Assembly (NCBI GenBank): GCA_022616085.1
Contig: JAKEFN010000035.1
Coordinates: 1 to 15,813 of the forward strand
From: a bacterium
GTDB lineage: Bacteria > Patescibacteriota > Minisyncoccia > Phycocordibacterales > JAKEFN01
Direction of reading: 5' to 3'
DNA length: 15,813 nucleotides
The position numbers and the translations under genes are program-made. The notes beneath the pieces were generated by a model that saw only the letters and a list, made by a program, of their open reading frames with translations, was not told the origin of the DNA and made no database searches. Positions 11,903 to 15,813 of this stretch are shown one piece after another (the first letter of the stretch is position 1; every line of letters starts with the position of its first letter).

Positions 11903-13232
11903 ACAGGCGCTCCAAAATAGTCCTTGTTTCCTCTTTATATGCTTTGACGTTTGGCTGATCAAAAGCGTTTACATTCATAAGCGCGCCAAGATACATGATC
12001 TCCATCATTCTCCATTGCATAAATGAGCCGAGCGAATATTCCGATATGTTCGGGAACGAAACATCAATAAACGGGATGCCGTTTTTGCGATAGGATTCTC
12101 TGGTTCCTTCAAGTATCGCCTGCATAATATCATGCGCGCTTTTGCCGTGAATCATTGGTACAAGGTCGGAAAATACGCGTTCGCTCGGGACCAAAAGATC
12201 ATTCTCTGCGCCTTGAACCGATATGAATGCGGTTATTTTATCCTTCGGCCCGCCAAGATAGAGCTGACCCATAGAGTGGAGGTCTGTTGATCCGACAGAG
12301 ACGGTCGGCGTGATCCCCGCATGCACGATATTCCCGTTCAAATCTTTTTCTTTCCCGACGCTCTCCGCGAGAAGTTGGCGGTACCATCTGCCAAGCGACT
12401 CAAGCGCGGGATTGAAAACAAATGTGTCATGAATCGCGCGGCCGTTTTTGAGTCCGACAAAAAGCGCGAGCGCGGAGGACATGGCGGGATTTTTGCGAAT
12501 CGCTTCTGAAAGGCACGCCTCGCGCATCTCTTGTGCGCCTTCCCGAAGAGCCGTGATATCAATTCCCGCCGCATGAAGCGGAGCGAAGCCAACTGCGGAA
12601 AAGACGGAGAAGCGTCCCCCGACATTTTTCCGGATTTCCAAAGCGGCAATATTCTTCTCGTGCGCGATATTCCACAAAGGCGAGCCATTGTCTGTAATGG
12701 CAATTACTCTCTCCAAAAAATCCGGATCGCGCGCCTTCAAAAGGGCGAAGAGTATCTCCGCATTTGCGATCGTCTCCGTCGTCCCGCCTGATTTACTGAT
12801 GACGAAAATAAGAAAATCTTTGGGCGAAATGCTCCCTTCGGACAAAAGGGCGCTTGTTTTCTCTAAAAGAACCGCGTCGACGGTATCGAGAAATATCATT
12901 TTGGAAGAGCGTCTGGCTTCCAGCGCGTCGTAATGGCCAAAAAGCGCATCGTAGACTGCCTTCGCGCCAAGGTTTGATCCGCCGATGCCGATAACAACGA
13001 TATGCGCGGGCGGATTCCCGCCGGTTTTTTCGGCTATAACTTTTTGCATATCCGCGAGCGCAGTATCATCGGATGGAAGATGCACGGCGCTCTCGGGTGA
13101 AGCATATGAACTATCCCCCGCCGCAACGCGGAGCTTCTCCATGTATTTCCGAAGATCACTTTCATGTTCGGTAACGACCACCGCATCAATCCCGGCAGAC
13201 TCCGTATTTACTGTTACAGAAGATTTCATCAT
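11901..13232 (-). CDS. pgi: Glucose-6-phosphate isomerase
   Basis: Pgi interconverts glucose 6-phosphate and fructose 6-phosphate. At 443 aa this is the short bacterial form (the E. coli enzyme is near 550). Visible are VIGIGGSNLGAKAV (80-93), the phosphate loop VISKSGGTTET (144-154), signature 1 NVGGRFSVFSAVG (203-215), GRWYRQLLAESVGKE (281-295) with catalytic Glu290, the TDLHSMGQLYLGG segment, and the signature 2 region FDQPNVKAYK (424-433) with Lys433. FDQPNVK differs from the usual FDQPGVE at two places. The gene starts with two adjacent ATG codons (13232 and 13229). An extended -10 ends 3 nt before the first, so transcription would start near the second, which may be the real start. It links to the kinase and aldolase of this window as upper glycolysis. 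Confidence 0.96.
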   Translation of the reverse strand: MMKSSVTVNTESAGIDAVVVTEHESDLRKYMEKLRVAAGDSSYASPESAVHLPSDDTALADMQKVIAEKTGGNPPAHIVVIGIGGSNLGAKAVYDALFGHYDALEARRSSKMIFLDTVDAVLLEKTSALLSEGSISPKDFLIFVISKSGGTTETIANAEILFALLKARDPDFLERVIAITDNGSPLWNIAHEKNIAALEIRKNVGGRFSVFSAVGFAPLHAAGIDITALREGAQEMREACLSEAIRKNPAMSSALALFVGLKNGRAIHDTFVFNPALESLGRWYRQLLAESVGKEKDLNGNIVHAGITPTVSVGSTDLHSMGQLYLGGPKDKITAFISVQGAENDLLVPSERVFSDLVPMIHGKSAHDIMQAILEGTRESYRKNGIPFIDVSFPNISEYSLGSFMQWRMMEIMYLGALMNVNAFDQPNVKAYKEETRTILERL

Positions 13233-13235
13233 AAA

Positions 13236-13244
13236 ATTCTAGCA
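13236..13244 (-). promoter_or_regulatory. Extended -10 promoter of pgi (leaderless)
   Basis: On the minus strand TGC-TAGAAT (TAGAAT at plus 13236-13241) lies 3 nt before the first ATG and 6 nt before the second. The T-run of the queE terminator falls where a -35 would be, so the two signals overlap. Confidence 0.55.
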
Positions 13245-13257
13245 TTTTTTCAGGCGC

Positions 13258-13283
13258 AAAAAAACCCCGCAAAAAACGCGGGG
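13258..13283 (-). terminator. Intrinsic terminator of queE
   Basis: CCCCGC (13265-13270) and GCGGGG (13278-13283) form the stem; on the minus strand it is followed directly by seven T. It lies 40 nt after the queE stop and separates queE from pgi. Confidence 0.85.
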
Positions 13284-13322
13284 TTGGAATCCTCATAATG
13301 TTTCCATGCGGTCAAATCCGCG

Positions 13323-14075
13323 TTATGTTCTCCGTTTGTCGCCGTATCTTCGTATCTGCAAGCGGTCTCCCAAGACAAAACCCTCTTTGCTCACCCGTCC
13401 GCTGGTGCGATCTATAACCGCATCAAGAGTTTCGGTATCGCGGCCTTCGGGCGAAATAAAAATCCGACTGCGCGGGAAACCTGCGAGATGCGGAAGAAAG
13501 TCTCCGATAATTTCATCAATATCGTTCTCATTTTGCACGACGAATTTGAAATAGGTATTGCCGTGCGTAAATACGCGGAGCACATCGGGGTAAAGCCGTC
13601 TTTCAAGCGGCACGCCCGAGTTCGCGAGTTTCGGCGAGCAGTTCCATTGGATGCGACAAAGAAGCGGCGGGAGCGGCGCAATAGTCCCGTTCGTTTCAAC
13701 TTCAATGTGCCAATGGCTGAATTCGGGACAATTCAAAAGCTCTACGATTCCTTTTTGCTGGAGAAGCGGCTCGCCGCCGGTTATAATAAGCCGCGGCTCC
13801 GCGCTCCCATGATAAACGCTTGCTTTCCATTTGGAGGCAATCGTTTCCACCGTTTTTTCAATACTCCATTTCTCGCGCTCTTCATAGTATTCCCGCATGG
13901 CGCGGTTCCATGTGTACGGCGTATCGCACCAACCGCAATCCAAATTGCAGTGATGAAGCCGGAGAAACACGGCGGGCTTCCCCGCTGTCGCTCCCTCGCC
14001 CTGTTCGCTTACAAAAACGCGGTCGCCGGAAACGGCAAACGCGCGTTTCTGGATACTCATTATTGTGTGATTCAC
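13323..14075 (-). CDS. queE: 7-carboxy-7-deazaguanine synthase (radical SAM)
   Basis: QueE converts 6-carboxytetrahydropterin to 7-carboxy-7-deazaguanine on the route to queuosine and other 7-deazaguanines. In 250 aa it shows SEQGEGATAGKPAVFLRL (23-40), the radical-SAM cluster motif Cys43-x3-Cys47-x2-Cys50 of the QueE type, LIITGGEPLLQQ (SAM contact), HIEVETNGT and WNCSPKLANSG. About 45 residues lie between the cluster and the GGEP motif. The start is GTG 14075 with GAGG 8 nt upstream; ATG 14060 is the alternative. No queD, queC or queF lies in the window, so the pathway partners must be elsewhere or the precursor is salvaged. The adjoining MITE-like element ends in TATAAA, which could act as its -10. 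Confidence 0.93.
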   Translation of the reverse strand: MNHTIMSIQKRAFAVSGDRVFVSEQGEGATAGKPAVFLRLHHCNLDCGWCDTPYTWNRAMREYYEEREKWSIEKTVETIASKWKASVYHGSAEPRLIITGGEPLLQQKGIVELLNCPEFSHWHIEVETNGTIAPLPPLLCRIQWNCSPKLANSGVPLERRLYPDVLRVFTHGNTYFKFVVQNENDIDEIIGDFLPHLAGFPRSRIFISPEGRDTETLDAVIDRTSGRVSKEGFVLGDRLQIRRYGDKRRT

Positions 14076-14103
14076 CCGTTGTTCCTCGGTCGTCTCAAAA
14101 ATT

Positions 14104-14282
14104 TATAGACATCACACTAGAAAAACGACTAAGAAGCAACGAAAATCGATGAAATCCGCGGTCTTGGAGCTTTTCAAAATTCGAGGTGTACTCTATGTAC
14201 AGCGATGATTTTGAAAAGCGAAGGACAAGGAGTTCCCGATTTTCGGGGCTTATAGGGTCGGTTTTCTAGTGTGATGTCTATA
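14104..14282. mobile_element. MITE-like element with 26-bp terminal inverted repeats
   Basis: The arms at 14104-14129 and 14257-14282 match at 25 of 26 positions; each outer end reads TATAGACATCACACTAG inward. Nested inside are CGAAAATCG with CGATTTTCG, GCTTTTCAAAAT with ATTTTGAAAAGC, and TGTAC with GTACA at the centre, so the whole 179 bp folds as one imperfect hairpin. If the repeat proper begins TAGAC, each side is flanked by TA, which fits TA-targeting transposases such as the IS630/Tc1/mariner group. No ORF of note lies inside. It fills most of the 222-bp gap between queE and the next gene. Confidence 0.75.
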
Positions 14283-14297
14283 TATCATAGATTTGAC

Positions 14298-15605
14298 TTA
14301 ATACCAATTCCCGCTTGATGCGGTGCATTCGCCTTCGTGGAGATATGTTGCCCCCTCGGACTTCAGGACGCATGTGTTGGAGTATGTTTTCGGTTCCGGA
14401 AGCTCGCAGATCGCGGGGCACACACTTCCTGGCGGGCAGGTGTTCGCGCATCCGGCGGGACGACCGCAGACGGGATCATATATCGCCGTGCACGCGATAC
14501 TTCCTGTCACGTTGACTGTCATGGAGGTTTTTGCTTGAAGCCCCATGTTATCTTGAACCACAATCGTTACCGTATATGTGCCGGCAGATGCGTATGAATG
14601 CGTAAATGTCGTTGTTTGCGTAAATTCGCGCGCATCGGCTGCCATGCCGGTTGTGGGAGTTGCGTAGGCATTCTCATCACCCCACGATATAGAGTAGCTT
14701 AAGACGCCATTTTCGGGGTCTTTTGCGCTTACCGTCCATGTGCCCATCTCGCTTGTTCCAAGCACTGTCGGTCCTGAAAAACTTGAAATAACAGGGGGTT
14801 TGTTGTTACCAGTATCAAACCACGCAGTACAATATGGTTTCGTCATGCTTTCCGGTGAACACGCGCGAAGCGTGCACATGGCGGGAGAGGTCGGCGTTTC
14901 GCGCGAGCAGGAGTTGCACCCGTCATACCACGCTTGGCATGTCGGATCATCCGCCGGATTCGGATAGTCTGCGCGACATGCTCCTGCATAGAGATACGTC
15001 GCGCCGTCCGCTTCCATCATACATTTGTTTTCATACGTCGTGGGAACAGGACTGCAGGGAGTCGTAATACACACGATCGGTTTTGCTCCGCATACCGGCG
15101 CGTATTCTTTCGTGCAGATTCCGCCGCCACCGCACCAAAGCCTAATTCGATCACGCGAAATAGGACCGAATGCTCCAACAGGAGTGATGCCCTCGCTTGC
15201 TTGCCATTTATTTACTGCTCCGGTTGTAAGGGATCCGTAATAGCCCGTCGGTTCGACAGAGAGATATTTTTTTTCATACAAAAATTCTTGTAAGCCGCGC
15301 ACATCATCTCCTCGAATTCCGATCGCAAGATTTCGATAAAGCACGCTACAGATGCGGTTGCCGGCTGATACGGGAGGAGGGAGGGCGGGAGCCGGCGGGA
15401 TCGCAATAACGGAGCCTACGGATGTTTCCCCCGCTTTCATTCGGAGGGCGTCAATTTCTTTTGTAAGCTCGGCGATCTTCGCAAGAAGAGAGTCGATCTG
15501 CGTCTGTATATCGGACGTTGTTTCCGCGCTTCCGAGAATCGGCACGGAAACGCCGACAAGCGCGATGCCCGCCGCAAGAGAAGCCGCAATGTAATGTTTT
15601 TTCAT
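14298..15605 (-). CDS. Secreted protein: peptidoglycan-binding, two Kazal-like and PKD domains
   Basis: A 435-aa exported protein. In order: a signal peptide (1-27, cleavage after GSA); a short coiled coil (about 30-58); a Pro-rich linker; a PG_binding_1-like domain (about 86-158, RGDDVRGLQEFL, GYYGSLTTGAVNKWQ, GPISRDRIRLW); a Kazal-like domain with six Cys (164-210: CTKEYAPVCG, TYENKC, AGAC); a Cys-rich spacer with two related half repeats (CQAWYDGC, CTAWFDTG; 223-263); a PKD domain (about 270-367, ISWGDE, FTHSYASAGTYTVTIVVQD); and a second Kazal-like domain (372-427, CTAIYDPVCG, TYSNTC, EGEC) with a Cys-rich insertion. No C-terminal anchor is seen, so retention may be through the peptidoglycan-binding domain. 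Kazal domains usually inhibit serine proteases; here this is inferred. The start ATG has no Shine-Dalgarno. Confidence 0.88.
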   Translation of the reverse strand: MKKHYIAASLAAGIALVGVSVPILGSAETTSDIQTQIDSLLAKIAELTKEIDALRMKAGETSVGSVIAIPPAPALPPPVSAGNRICSVLYRNLAIGIRGDDVRGLQEFLYEKKYLSVEPTGYYGSLTTGAVNKWQASEGITPVGAFGPISRDRIRLWCGGGGICTKEYAPVCGAKPIVCITTPCSPVPTTYENKCMMEADGATYLYAGACRADYPNPADDPTCQAWYDGCNSCSRETPTSPAMCTLRACSPESMTKPYCTAWFDTGNNKPPVISSFSGPTVLGTSEMGTWTVSAKDPENGVLSYSISWGDENAYATPTTGMAADAREFTQTTTFTHSYASAGTYTVTIVVQDNMGLQAKTSMTVNVTGSIACTAIYDPVCGRPAGCANTCPPGSVCPAICELPEPKTYSNTCVLKSEGATYLHEGECTASSGNWY

Positions 15606-15642
15606 AACATGAAAGATTATGAATAATTATATATATATTTTT

Positions 15643-15651
15643 ATTATATCA
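15643..15651 (-). promoter_or_regulatory. Extended -10 promoter of the secreted protein gene
   Basis: On the minus strand TGA-TATAAT is a perfect extended -10 (TATAAT at plus 15643-15648). A start near 15636 gives an AT-only leader of about 31 nt with no Shine-Dalgarno. No -35 is recognisable. Confidence 0.55.
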
Positions 15652-15690
15652 AAAATAGAAACTGCTGCTGTATATTAAGATATCCCCAGA

Positions 15691-15706
15691 AAGATCGCGC
15701 GATCTT
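15691..15706. repeat. Perfect 16-bp palindrome, possible operator
   Basis: AAGATCGCGCGATCTT is a perfect palindrome in the divergent region between the secreted protein gene and the partial gene at 15768. It has no loop or T-tract, so a dimeric DNA-binding protein fits better than a terminator. The rest of 15606-15767 shows only promoter-like sequence. Confidence 0.45.
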
Positions 15707-15767
15707 GCAGGAATGCGGCTTCTGCGATAAACTGCCGAACAGGCAAACCGCTACGAAGGAACAACGC

Positions 15768-15813
15768 ATGGATATCTTACTCTGCGCATTCATTGTCTTG
15801 TATTTGTATTTTA
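15768..15813 (+). CDS. Start of a membrane or exported protein (partial)
   Basis: ATG 15768 follows AAGGA by 7 nt and opens MDILLCAFIVLYLYF before the window ends. The first 15 residues are strongly hydrophobic, as in a membrane anchor. A TGC-GATAAA hexamer at 15723-15731 could be an extended -10. Too short to identify. Confidence 0.5.
   Translation, partial: MDILLCAFIVLYLYF

Noticed and set aside
13488..14108. A 206-aa plus-strand reading frame
   Set aside because: It is antisense to queE, whose cysteine and GGEP motifs fix the coding strand.

Overview
The window looks like a chromosomal segment of a Candidate Phyla Radiation (Patescibacteria) bacterium, most likely a Parcubacteria-type lineage. 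This is inferred from gene content, not from a marker-gene search. The signs are short, mostly monocistronic genes on alternating strands; tiny membrane proteins; a small metallo-beta-lactamase-fold protein with a decayed metal site; a PfkB-type sugar kinase beside a class II aldolase; and a large secreted protein with peptidoglycan-binding, Kazal-like and PKD modules. I found no rRNA, tRNA, CRISPR array or phage module.

Layout. 1-1200: a 30-aa hydrophobic ORF (-), the MBL-fold gene (+), a 125-bp palindromic repeat and a 45-aa membrane protein (+). 1225-4014: a TraB/TIKI-like protein (+), a PfkB kinase (-) and a class II fructose-bisphosphate aldolase (+), the last two divergent with 47 bp between them. 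4015-5237: a Cys-rich lipoprotein and ribonuclease HII (both -) and a divergent promoter region. 5316-7363: ftsH with a strong terminator. 7364-8810: two unrecognised small genes (+), a MITE-like element with an apparent 6-bp target duplication, and a pair of long hairpins with complementary loops. 8811-9648: a class II aminoacyl-tRNA-synthetase-like gene (-) broken by a frameshift in a run of nine A. 9834-11839: a 2-Cys peroxiredoxin (-), miaA (+) and a DUF4383-like membrane protein (+). 11901-14075: pgi and queE (both -). 14104-14282: a second MITE-like element. 14298-15605: the secreted multidomain protein (-). 15768-end: the start of another gene (+).

How the genes relate. Pgi, the PfkB kinase and the aldolase could supply consecutive steps of upper glycolysis if the kinase acts on fructose 6-phosphate, which the sequence alone cannot prove. 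MiaA and QueE point to tRNA (or 7-deazaguanine) modification. FtsH and peroxiredoxin cover membrane-protein quality control and peroxide defence. The secreted protein is the clearest candidate for interaction with the outside world.

Two themes recur. First, several genes lack a Shine-Dalgarno sequence and carry a -10-like hexamer 3 to 8 nt before the start codon, which suggests leaderless transcripts; others have excellent GGAGG sites. Second, the intergenic spaces are rich in long inverted repeats that go beyond ordinary terminators.
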